Part shown: positions 24,118-34,455 of the stretch, in pieces
How positions within the stretch are numbered: the first letter of the stretch is position 1
Layout of the letters: each line of letters starts with the position of its first letter
Assembly: GCF_022539505.1 (NCBI RefSeq)
Contig: NC_061514.1
Span: 328,273,090 to 328,337,089, forward strand
DNA from: Lolium rigidum
Lineage: Eukaryota > Streptophyta > Magnoliopsida > Poales > Poaceae
DNA: 64,000 nt
Direction of reading: 5' to 3'
Position numbers and translations under genes: made by a program
Notes under the pieces: model-generated
Databases searched by the model: none
What the model saw: the letters and a program-made list of their open reading frames with translations, nothing else
Told to the model about the DNA's origin: nothing

Positions 24118-25220
24118 GGGTGACTTCTTTTGGGCATCGTGCATGCGTAAGCCGTAACATGAATTTCGATGGAGAAGCATGGTGGGTAGAAGCTCACTGA
24201 AGCTAGTTTCTCCTATTCTTTTGGGCTTGTTGAATAATGGCTTATTTATTGATTGAGTTGTAAAATGTCTATACATCCCTAATATTTGACATGTGCTGAT
24301 ACCATATATATATATCGTGCTTTTTAGTAGAGAATGAGTTAGAAATGAATCAAGAAAATTATGAAAAGTTAGATGATAATAAAAACATGGTGTCATAGTA
24401 TAATTTAGTACATGCCAATATAAAAGAAATGAATCAAGAAAATCAGGAACATTGGTTCATGCCAATATAAATCAGGAATCAACAACATATGTTCATCGAG
24501 TGGTACCAATTCAAATAATAGATCGGCAAAATTGATTTTATTCACATCCATAGCACATCTGAAACAAATTGACTAGCAGAGGGGAGGTAGATCGTGGAGC
24601 GTTGGGGAGGACGAGGTCGGCGGGGAGTGGAGGTCGGCGTCGGTGGGGAAGGTCACCGCTGGGGAGCACGAGGTAGATGGTCGGCCGGCGGGGGCGGAGC
24701 GGAGATCTCGGCGGCGGCGGAGCGAAGATCTCGGCGGCGGCGCCGTCCTTGATGCGGATGCAGAGGAGGGCGATGCAAGCTGAGAATAGGAGGGATGCGT
24801 GGGGGACGGCGGCACTGGCGCCCTGCTGGAGCTGCGATGGCGACGGCGGTGTCAGCGGGCGTGCAACGGCGGCGGCTGTGGAACCATAGCTCGGGTCGCC
24901 ATGCGGGGTGATTCGGGACTGCCTGGTCCTGTCGAGAGTTATGTCGATTTTTCCTTTTTTTTTTAATTGCCCAAACGTTATCTCCATAGTGGTAGTTCTG
25001 CCGTAAATAGAAGCAATGAAAAGGGCAAAGATCCATACCGATTCGGGTTCTGGGAGAGAAGCTCGGGAAACTCCTCAGAAACTGCTCACGACCAGTTTCT
25101 CGCTACACACATGATATGGGCTTCACGGTGGGAGGAAGCCCTCCAGAAACTGACCTCATCTTTTGGGCTTCAGCTGTTTGGGACCTATAAGCTGGGATAG
25201 AAGCCCAAAAGAAGTCACCC
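24118..25220. mobile_element. Tourist/Harbinger-like element with perfect 18-bp TIRs
   Basis: GGGTGACTTCTTTTGGGC at 24118 is matched by its exact inverse complement ending at 25220. TAA flanks both sides (24115-24117 and 25221-25223), the PIF/Harbinger target duplication. The 1103-bp interior has no transposase. A GC-rich block at about 24570-24930 with open minus-strand frames could be captured gene sequence, but no product is recognisable. Confidence 0.8.
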
Positions 25221-26211
25221 TAAGTGGGCCTGTGGAAGCCTGCGTCCACCTACATCCGGAGGCCTAAGCCACCACACTCTTCTTTGTGGAGAGTTGGGTT
25301 TATTTGGATATTCATTGTGTTTTATTGACATCTCCTTGTTTATGGGAAATCACTCACTTTTGGCCTTCATTTGCATTATTTGAAAAAATGAGTGATCATG
25401 TACCATCTCACAGTTTGGCGCATCTGTCCTAAGCCTATCTCATCTAAGCCATATCCTCTTCTTTCTCCGAGTGCACCAACTTCCTGTCAAAACATGCTCC
25501 TGGCACTGCTTTTCTCGTTTCACCGGAAGTTCCGGTCGTTCGACCGGTACTTCCGGCCGGAGTTTCTGCCGCTTGCACGCTGTTGCTTCGTTCGTTGGAG
25601 TGGTTTCGGGGGACCGGAAGTTCCGGCTCCAACGAGCGGAACTTCCGCCCTACGGAACCACTTCATATCCGGCCGGAACGGGGAGGCAGTCCTCGCCTCC
25701 TCACTTTCCCCCATCCAAGATCTATCCACGTGCTCTCTCCTTGTGGTGGCTGCTCCTCCCTCTCCGGCCGGATCTCCCACCTCCGGCGACCTCCGCCGGA
25801 TCGGCTCCGTGGATCGGCATCCTCTCCCTCTCCTCCTCCATGGCTCCCCCCGGTTTGTGCCCTCTCCCTCTCTATGTGTGGGTAGACCTCACTAGATGAA
25901 CTATAGGGCATACTCTAGGCAAAGCTATGGTAGAACACCTCTAGATGCCTTCCCCTTACTAGAACTTGCTTAGGATGTTGTTGTGATGCGGATCTTCGAG
26001 CCAATGCCTCAGATCTGGTGAGAAACTGCCGCTGTTTTCGAACAGCCGGAACTTCCGCCCCGGGCGGAACTTCCGCCGGTTCTCACCGGAACTTCCGGCC
26101 TGGCGATTTTTTCTGCTGTTACTCAATATCCTGTGCTCGGTTATGGTTTTGGCCTCCTTGCTAGTGTGCACTCATTTATCATTCCTATCTTGTTGATTCC
26201 ATCCCAGGTTC
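25221..26211. repeat. 5' part of an Athila-like element, GGAAGTTCC-rich
   Basis: Contains at least seven copies of the near-palindromic GGAAGTTCC/GGAACTTCC word between 25515 and 26100, the same word that fills the 3' LTR at 28030. There is no clear 5' LTR matching that LTR, so this is leader or internal sequence of the element or of a relative. Open frames here are chance products of the GC content. Confidence 0.45.
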
Positions 26212-27575
26212 ATCCAAGAAGAGAGGCAAAGGTCATGTGGATGAGATCGAGGAAGAGTTTGAGCAAACAAGACCATCCAAGCTCACCGCTCGTCAGCAAT
26301 CCGGCCAAAGGCAGAAGACACCCGCTGTGAGAGGAAAGAACATCCATGTGTCCGTGAAGAACATGCAATATCTTGAGTACAAGGAGCTCCGTGACGTGAA
26401 CCCTTACCTTACCCCTCGGAACAATAGGGTTACGGATAAGAGGTTCCACAACAAGACCCAAGAAGAGATTTTCTATGAGGTGTATGTGCCGTTCAAGAAG
26501 GGGTAGCCCCTCAACATGCCATTGACACCGGGAAGATGGCCGCTTCTACATACTTTCAAGAAGCCTATGCTATGTGTGGTGAGTTTGGGCTCTACCCCAT
26601 TATGGAGCTTAACAAGGATTATGATGTCGGTTTGATCCAACAATTCTATGCCACCGTACACTTTCAGTCGGATGAAGCTAAAACATTCCGGTGGATGTCT
26701 CATGAAAGGCTACTTGAGTCTAACTTGGCTAAGTTTGGAAGTGCCCTTGGATACCCTCGCTACCGGGCATAGATGAAAATGGTTGGAGGTGCCATGATAG
26801 CTCCTTTGCTCAAACAAGGGAAGTCTTGGAGCCCCTCTACATCAAAGGTTGGGGTGTTTCGGGCAAGAGTGCGGATCTTCTCCCTACTTGGGACATTATG
26901 CTTAGAGTCTACCGGGAAACCATTGGACCAAAGGGTGGCAACCTTGATGAGCTACATCTCTATGAAGTGGATCTAATGGCAAACTCCTTTGCTAGGAGGG
27001 GCACCGGTGAGAGGCTTGATGTGATGGACTACATCTATCATGAGATGTGGTCATGTGTGATGGAGAAGAAGCTTCCCGCGTTTGCTCCATACATTATGAA
27101 GCTCATTGAGGACACTTGGGTTGATAGTTATGAGAGCACCCTCATTCACTCTATTCCCCTCAGTATCACATCCCATGAATTGAAGGTGTTGAGGACCAAG
27201 CGCCACAACTCTCCGATAGAAGATGTTACACCCATGGATGAGAAGCCACCAAGATGGGCTTCTAAGCTTGCTCGCCGCATGAGACAGATCTTTTGCCTCA
27301 CCTCTGCAGTCAACCACCGTCGGCATCGGCAGCATGCAGAAGCCAAGAAGTCTCGGGTTCGTCAGAAGAGCATCATGAGGGCTCTTGCGGTGGACGTGTC
27401 TCCTCCCGGATCCGAGGAGAGCATCACTCCGGAGGCGGAGTGGGTCTCTCAGCATGGCATGCCTCTCCCTCCAGATGGACTTGAGATCGAGTCTCCTCCG
27501 CACACTCCTCCCTACCCCGACGCTACATCGAACCTCCCTCCCGGCTGGGCTAACGCCAACCCTTGGGACGTGTAG
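26212..27575 (+). pseudogene. Athila ORF1-like retrotransposon protein, broken
   Basis: Translation gives KKRGKGHVDEIEEEFEQ, NMQYLEYKELRDVNPYL and YEVYVPFKKG. After a one-base frameshift at about 26500 it continues as AAST-YFQEAYAMCGEF, then FYATVHFQSDEAKTFRWMS and FGSALGYPRYRA, a stop at 26770, and another frameshift near 26825 into PLYIKGWGVSGKSADLLPTW up to a stop at 27573. The FYATVHF...W(M)...ALGY pattern resembles the Arabidopsis retrotransposon ORF1 (Athila-type) family. The long C-terminal part is basic and Pro-rich. One stop and at least two frameshifts mean no functional product. It stands between the repeat-rich leader and the 3' LTR of the same element. Confidence 0.65.
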
Positions 27576-28015
27576 TTTCTCCTTTCCCCTATTTGGTGCT
27601 TTGGTGCCAAAGGGGGAGAGCGAGAACCTGATTAGGTTGCTCTCCGTTGGGTATTTGCATGGGGGGGTCACAAGCTCGTGTTGGCTTTGATTTTTATCGT
27701 TTGTGATTTTATTTATCTTGTGGTGTCGAACTATGTTCTAGTTTATTTGGATTGTAAACTCTATCTATGTGTATGGTAAACTCCGTATGTGAGTCTTCCA
27801 TGGTTATCTATGTTTGCATGATCTCTTTTCCATATGCCTATCACTATATTGTATTGTGCATGATCTTATTGCTAACCCATGGAAGATAGGTGCAAGATAT
27901 AGGGGGAGCTTCTTATGTACCAATGCTCATATCTAGGGGGAGCTCCTCTACATCTTGCACATTGTTGGTACACATACTTCATTCCTTGCAAATACTTGTG
28001 TTGTCATCAAACACC

Positions 28016-28028
28016 AAAAAGGGGGAGA
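28016..28028 (+). promoter_or_regulatory. Polypurine tract of the Athila-like element
   Basis: AAAAAGGGGGAGA lies directly before the LTR start TGAAAG. Similar GGGGGAG blocks at about 27610, 27902 and 27936 may be decoy or older copies. Confidence 0.65.
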
Positions 28029-28029
28029 T

Positions 28030-29357
28030 TGAAAGAACATTTCCCGCCCTTTTGGGTTTTGTGTGTTTGATGTCAACACTAGGTATATATTTATGTGTGT
28101 TGATGTAGACAGGTACAAGTGTTCGATATATATTTTTGTTCAGCAAGATGGTCTGCCAGTTCTGATGATCTGCGGGTTTTTCTTCCCGGCGGAAGTTCCG
28201 GCCCCAGCTGGCGGAACTTCCGCCCGGTATGTTTCGCAAGTAGCTCTGTCGCTGATGTTTTTGTCTCGCTGTTTGCGTTCCCGGCCGGAAGTTCCGGCGC
28301 GAGTGGCCGGAAGTTCCGGTTAGCGGAACTTCCGCCCAACTTCCGGCAAGTTCCGGAAATGCGGAATTGTGGCTCAGTATAGTCCAGTAAGGTTTTCGGG
28401 CAATTCCGGAACTTGGCCGGAACTTGGCCGGAACTTCCGGTCACCGGAAGTTCCGCCCTAGTTCCGCCCTATCTTTTGTTGACCAGGTCATCTGACGAAG
28501 ACTCTCCCTGGCGGAAGTTCCGGCTCGCCTGGCCGGTACTTCCGGCCGTCCTGGTCGGAACTTCCGGTGTTAGTGGATTTCGCCACAACGGTCAGATCTG
28601 AGAGCTCCAATCATATAAATAGCTCTCTTCTCCAACGGGACAAGTTGCTCAATCATTGTAAGAAAAATCTGCCAAGCCTCACCACCATTAGAGCCACCTC
28701 AAGAACACAAGATTTGCAAGATCTCCTTCCTCCCCCAACCAAAGCTCTTGATCTTTGGAGATTCGAAGGAGAAGACACCGATCTACATCCTCACCGAAGC
28801 ATTCTTCATTTCCCCCCATTTGTTTGAGGGATCTCATGCTAGTGTTCCTATTTGGTTCCCTAGTTGATTTGTTGTTGATGTGTTGTTGTTGATTGTTGTA
28901 TTGTTACAGATTTGGGAGCCTCCAATTCAGTTGTGGATGTGTGCCCCAAGAACCTTGTAAAGGCCCGGTTTCCGCCTCGAGGAAATCCCTTAGTGTATGT
29001 GGGCTAGGCCTTCGTGGCGTTGCTCACAGGAGATCTGAGTGAAGCCTTCGTGGCTGTTGGTTTGGCTTGCGTAGCAACCACACTCCTCCAAACGTAGACG
29101 TACCTTCTTGCAAAGGAAGGGAACTACGGGAATCATCTCCGTGTCATCGCGTACTCCACTCTCGGTTACCTCTATCCCATTCTATCTCCTATTGCGTAGC
29201 TATATCTTGCTTAGTTGATAACCTTGTCATATAGTTAAATTCACTTAGTTGCATATCTAGAAAATTTACCTTTGTGTCAAGCCTAAATTGAAAAAGAACT
29301 AAAAATTGGGTAGCACCAATCCCCCCCCCCCTCTAGGTGCGGCATACGATCCTTTCA
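28030..29357 (+). repeat. 3' LTR of the Athila-like element
   Basis: Starts TGAAAGAACATTTCCC after the polypurine tract and ends CGATCCTTTCA, so TGAAAG and CTTTCA form the inverted ends. Length 1328 bp. It contains about a dozen GGAAGTTCC-type words at 28180-28570, then a TATA box and a transcribed-looking leader. No 5' partner LTR is present in the window. Confidence 0.7.
28613..28622 (+). promoter_or_regulatory. LTR TATA box
   Basis: ATATAAATAG lies mid-LTR just downstream of the GGAAGTTCC cluster, where the U3/R boundary of a plant LTR promoter is expected. Confidence 0.6.
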
Positions 29358-29690
29358 AGCATATGCTCATGGTACCCGAGAAAACATTTAAAAATGTCAG
29401 AAAAAATCTACACAAAAATTTAGCACGTATATGTCGACATTAGATGTATGCACACCAAAAATTAATATTTTTGTGTCTTGTGAAAAGCTTTTTTTAAGCA
29501 CCAAAATTTGTCTTTATACACACGACACAAAAAATGTCGGTTTTCTGCGAAACGACTTTATGAGCACATATAATGTCAAGATGTATGCGTCAATTTTTTA
29601 TTCATGATTTTTTAACATTTTAAACTAAAAATCATTTAAAAACCGGGAGCATATGCTACCGGGTGCAAAAACGCCTCGTGCACTAGTTTT
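29358..29690. repeat. Dispersed AT-rich repeat, copy 1
   Basis: Ends near CGGGAGCATATGCTACCGGG. It shares CGAAACGACT, GAGCACATA, GATGTATG and the terminal GGAGCATATGCT block, in the same order, with 56561-56815. Probably a MITE-like family. Ends and target duplication not resolved. Confidence 0.55.
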
Positions 29691-30227
29691 ATTCTTCTTT
29701 CTCATGCATAAATGTTCCAGGAATGAAGGAGCATGGTTTGGATTTGCAGCCGGTTTGATGTGGTAGCCATTTTACTTCATTTTGTGTTGCAATCTAATTT
29801 CTTAATGGGTCGCATTTCTGCCATATTTTGTTAATTTTTCTTCATCTCTCGTTGATATGCAACATAACATCTGCTACATGCTACTCTAGTTCATCCTTCA
29901 TTGCTCGTAGAGAAAAAAAATATGACAATATGTCAAAATTTCAATTTGTCAAAAGCAGCATTCTATGTAGCTGCCACAATCGTTTGCGCGTTCAACTCAA
30001 ATGGCATGCACGCTAAAAAATTGGTCTAAAAAATCACTTTAGTTCTATTAGTATTGAAGACCGCAACACCGTCGATGAAAACGTTTCATACCTGCTTCAA
30101 AAGTTATAACATATTGTATTATCATTTTGAAAAGTAAATTAATTTGCATGTCTCACCACGTGGTCCACACACCCTACCGTGGCCTAGCCCATGAAGAGCG
30201 ATATGACACACTGGATATCACACATGA

Positions 30228-30552
30228 GGGCACCTACAATAGGGTGATGTAAGCCTTCTCTTAGAGATACCACGTTAGATTTTTGTTTAATTATAGGAGA
30301 GAGAATAAAGAGAGAGAAGCTTGTCTTCCCTTAGCTAAGGGGTCATCTCTTACGAAATAAGGGAATAATATTTTTTCTCCATTGTATCATATGTCTCCCC
30401 TTAGCAACAAATCCAATCAAAATTTAATATTAATATTAATTGCTAGAGATGGCTATAAGAGATAATGCATGGTATAACTTATATCTATTGCTTTCTCTAG
30501 CTGATGTAGTGGGGTAAGGGGATGCATGCCTTCTCCATCATTGTACATGCCC
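30228..30552. mobile_element. MITE, 325 bp, TGA target duplication
   Basis: GGGCACCTACAATAGGGTG on the left matches the inverse complement of the right end (CATTGTACATGCCC) over about 14 bp with few mismatches. TGA trinucleotides flank both ends (30225-30227 and 30553-30555). A 3-bp duplication suggests a Harbinger relative. No coding content. Confidence 0.65.
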
Positions 30553-31542
30553 TGAAGTGCTTCACATGTAATCCCTTGTTCTAGCATGGAAATTATTTTG
30601 GATAAAAAAGATAATGCAATAAAGTAATTTGATTGATGGGTTCGGCGCCTGAATTGGTTTGTAAAAATATCCTTCCTCCACCTTCTAGCGGCCTTCCATA
30701 TGGTTGCAACATATAGCTCCCCAACCATATAAGAGCATCTCCACCTTCCAGTTCTGACTCTTTACTAGCATGTTTGGTTTTGAGCCAATTAATGTTGACC
30801 TTACTAAAAAGTTGGTATGATAGTGACCTTTGGTTATTATTTTGTTAGCCTCCAATCTTTTTGGCTAGTCCAACCTAGTTCGCAATGCAAAGTTTTTTTT
30901 TTCGAGTTAGTGGACAATCTAGGTTGGTGAATCTTCTTCAAAAAAAGGTCACACCATGAATATATGCACAATTTGGTCTGGGCTTAAACTAAGCATAGAG
31001 CACAGCCTCTCGTTTGGTTTCCTTATTTTTTCCATGAGTGTATTAGGTTTAGAGCCTCACATTACATAACCTTTGATAAAATGATTGGTAATTTGTCGTT
31101 AAATTTATGGTTGGCCACACTTTTTAGCCATATAGTTCGACACTTTCTTGCCAAATCTTATCATGCCTGTGACGTTGGATTTTGTCACAAGTTCTACGAC
31201 GGGGATTTGCCAAGGTTAGTTTTGACAGTGTTAGTTGTGAACCCAACACATCATACTTGAACATGGAGTTTCAATGAATATTTGACGTCACAAGCGTACA
31301 ATCGAGAATATATTCAGTGTTTATTCTCCCCCCCCCTCTTGTGTATCTTCATGCTACATACAAACAAGTAACATAAAAATATATAATGCGATGTTGTCAC
31401 GTCCCATGTAATGAAGTTCAAAATCGAAGATTTGACAAACCAAAAGACAAAGCTGAACTCAACCTACTGAGAAGATAGGTTGTTCATACACTGGCTAATA
31501 CGAAAACCAGACTGTGTTGACTTTTTGAATCATCAAGGGTAC
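30553..31542. other. AT-rich intergenic sequence
   Basis: No gene is recognised. The segment from 30770 (GCATGTTTGGTTTTGAGCC) resembles MITE ends seen earlier in the window but has no clear partner. A C-run interrupts at about 31327. Confidence 0.5.
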
Positions 31543-31830
31543 GAGAATTTTATTGGAGTAACTTTTTCAATTGCCTACGTGGCCGTGTAGCACCGAATAT
31601 CTCGACCCCTATCATAGCTAAGCAGCGATGGACCATCCATAAGAAAATGCAATGATGGGCCATCCATAAGAAAATGCAATGATGGGCCACCCACGGTCGC
31701 AGGCGGGTGGGGGGATGGGAAGCATTGTCCATTCCTTCCGAGGAGGTCCCACAACTACACCTTCCTACCCTTGGTGTGTAGGCTAGTGAGAACGAATCCA
31801 AGGGGGCGGAATCCAAATCCCTCATTCGTA
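31543..31830 (+). repeat. Degenerate duplicate of the E2 gene promoter and 5' UTR
   Basis: Collinear with 34125-34387. Shared blocks in the same order are CCTACGTGGCCG/TCCACGTGGCCG, GGGCCACCCACGGTCGC, CATTCCTTCCG(C)AGGAGGTC, ACTACACCTTCCTACC and GAATCCAAATCCCTC. The copy also has a short local repeat (GGGCCATCCATAAGAAAATG) at 31628-31680 that the active promoter lacks. No coding exon follows it. Confidence 0.75.
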
Positions 31831-34124
31831 GACAAGAAAACTCGCCTTGGCGCTTTACAATAAGGCTAAGTCGGCGAATAAACCTCGTAATCGATATACG
31901 ACGACAAACTCGTAAGTTATCTCGCGATAGCACATGCCGTGGCTTCCTCACGACATCGAGAAAAGGGGAGGGGAAAATGTGCACCGATGATCATCATCTG
32001 TGAAATCCAAATTCGGTTCACGGGTCAACAAACTGAAAGAGAAGGTGACTTTAGTGGTAGAGCAATCAAATCTACCGAGAGAAGTAGTCGTCCACCACCA
32101 CGACCCGCACGATTGGGACCCGGCTACGGGCGAGGTCGACATCGTGGTCGTCTAGTGGCGCCGCGTGATTAGTGCGTAATATAGCGTCCGACCAATACAT
32201 TGTTTCCACTTTGTTTGATACGAAGCCTTATACGGGACTGCATCGTACGCAAGTGGGTGGGTACTTACTGCGAATTAAGCTCATGGTGCAGTATAGAGAG
32301 GAGCATGAGGGAATTCAATGCTTTTGTCAGGTGCCCCTCTGTCTCCGGTGACCGCTCCTGGGCGCTGCCATCCAAACATCAAAGCTCTCCGGTCACTGTA
32401 GATCTTCCCCATCAGTTTCGAGCTAGCAGGAGAGGTGGCCATCGTCGGATCCTTTAGATGATTTGTTTCCTTCAGGTGAACTCTAAAACAAATTTTCCGC
32501 TGGTTACTCCATTTGGAAGCAATTTAGATTTGTAACATTTACTTTTACCTCATAGAATATTAAAAACATCACGATGGGATGTTGAATGTCAAAATATGTC
32601 ATTCTGCACTAATGGTTTTGTGTTGTAAAAAAATTGAAAACATTATTTTTTTAATATGGAAAGATTTCATTGGCGAGTTATCCCAATTAATCAACGATGA
32701 AAATAGTCAAAATGGAAAATTTTGGAGCAGAGAGTTCTTAACATATTTTTTCTATCTATATGATGCAGATAGTAAAAAAATGCTAAATCATAAACAAAAT
32801 ACCGTTGCAACTAAAATTATTAAGTTAATAATTAAGTTCGTTTAGTTCACCAATCAGTCGACAAGTTCAGGATAAATTCATGAACAAATTGCTAACATTT
32901 GTTACCGCTGAACATTTGGATCGGAAGAAAAAAAACACATTCCTTCTACCAGGTCGGAATGAGATCAGTGCAAATCTGTACAAACTAAGCAGGACCAAGC
33001 GAAAACCAAAATGAACACGCAATACCTCCTGAGAGAATCAAAAGAAATTACACCAAAACATACAAGCTGCGGCGGGCTCGTACCGATTAGTCTACGAGTT
33101 ACGGATATATATTCATGAACAATTTTTTTTGTTCTAACCTATTTGAATCGAAAGAAAATTAGATTAGGATGAGATCAAGAAAATCTATTTGAGAACAATG
33201 AAAAGTCTGTACGAGAACCACGTTCCCATTACTAGATTGAAATGAGAAGAACGAAGATTTGTACAAATCTAACACAAAATGAGATCAAGAAAAAATACAG
33301 GCTTGTCCAGATTGGATTTCTCAAATCTTGCTATTGTACGGGATTGGATTGGAGTGCATTAAAAGGAATATATGAGCACAGAACCAAAAATATCCACCAC
33401 AAAAGCATTCTCCAGATCTGAATCTTCATCAAATTAAAACAAAATAATCCTAGACCGAGAAAACAAATATCAAACCAAACTTGCACAGGAACATGGTGGC
33501 AACCGCCGTCGCGTCTTCCCGCAATGACTTCCGTCGAGGAGGCTGAGGCGCTGCACCGCTGGTTGGGAGGCCGGGGCACTCCCGTCGAGGACCACGGCCA
33601 TGGCATGGCCGACGACTACTCGGCCACGATGGGGGCGGCGGCCGGCGGAGGAGCCAAATCTCGTGAGAGACCTCGTGCTCAGTGCGCCTCCCCGTTCCGG
33701 CCGCATCCTCGCCTTCATTCCGGACGACGCCTCGTCCACGCCAACTCGAACCCCCAATTCCGGCCGCTCTCTCACCGTGTTGCCGCATGTTGAGTTCCGC
33801 CTCGCCGCCGCTTTCCTGGATGGAGGTTGAGAGAGAAAGGGAGTCACAATGAGATGAGAGTCACGGGGGGAGGGGGGCAGAATATTTAATGCACGCTGCC
33901 TCTCCATGTTAATGTGGCCGGTGAATACCTTGAATACATGCTGGACACTGACATACAGTGCATATACATAGTACTATACAACCACGTGGTGCATTTTGAT
34001 TGGCTCAGTTTTCGACCTCGCCCGTACCCGGGTTCCGTTGAGCATTTTCGTCCACCACCATTACTATACAGTTTCGAGTTGAAATCTTGGTGACACGGCC
34101 CACTCATGAATATATAGAAAGAAG
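31831..34124. other. Intergenic sequence, GC-rich patch at 33490-33830
   Basis: Mostly AT-rich with nothing recognisable. The patch at 33490-33830 is open in several frames on both strands over about 250 bp and might be a gene fragment or a former first exon. No splice partners or known domain were found, so no gene is called. Confidence 0.4.
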
Positions 34125-34455
34125 GGGGATTTCATAGAGTAACATTTTTTAGGTGTCCACGTGGCCGCGTACATGGCATCACGGCGAGGGACGACACCGA
34201 GAATTTCTGGTTCGGTGTGACAGCTGTGGCGGTGGACCGTTCTTTAGAAAATGGAGCGGTGGGGCCACCCACGGTCGCTGACAGGTGGGGACAGGAGAGG
34301 CGTCTTCCCATTCCTTCCGCAGGAGGTCGCGCACTACACCTTCCTACCGTCGCTGGGCGAGAGATCGAATCCAAATCCCTCGTTCGCACGGTGGTCCGCC
34401 CTTTCTTCTTCCCCACGACACCCCGCCCGCCGCCGCCGCCGCTGACGACGGCGAA
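34125..34455 (+). promoter_or_regulatory. Promoter and 5' UTR of the E2 gene
   Basis: CT-rich and GC-rich sequence immediately before the start codon, with no clear TATA box, as is common for housekeeping genes. Its collinear degenerate copy at 31543-31830 helps define it as a unit. Confidence 0.55.

Noticed and set aside
23602..24396. 264-codon minus-strand frame
   Set aside because: Crosses the boundary of the Harbinger-type element at 24118 and switches from AT-rich to GC-rich composition; no consistent coding signal.
29311..29335. Long C homopolymer (and others near 31327 and 52490)
   Set aside because: Simple homopolymers with no structure around them; possible sequencing weak points rather than features.
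31550..31984. 144-codon minus-strand frame
   Set aside because: Lies antisense on the duplicated E2 promoter segment; no protein similarity recognised.
33470..33907. 145-codon minus-strand frame
   Set aside because: GC-rich patch open in several frames on both strands; no splice partners or recognisable family.
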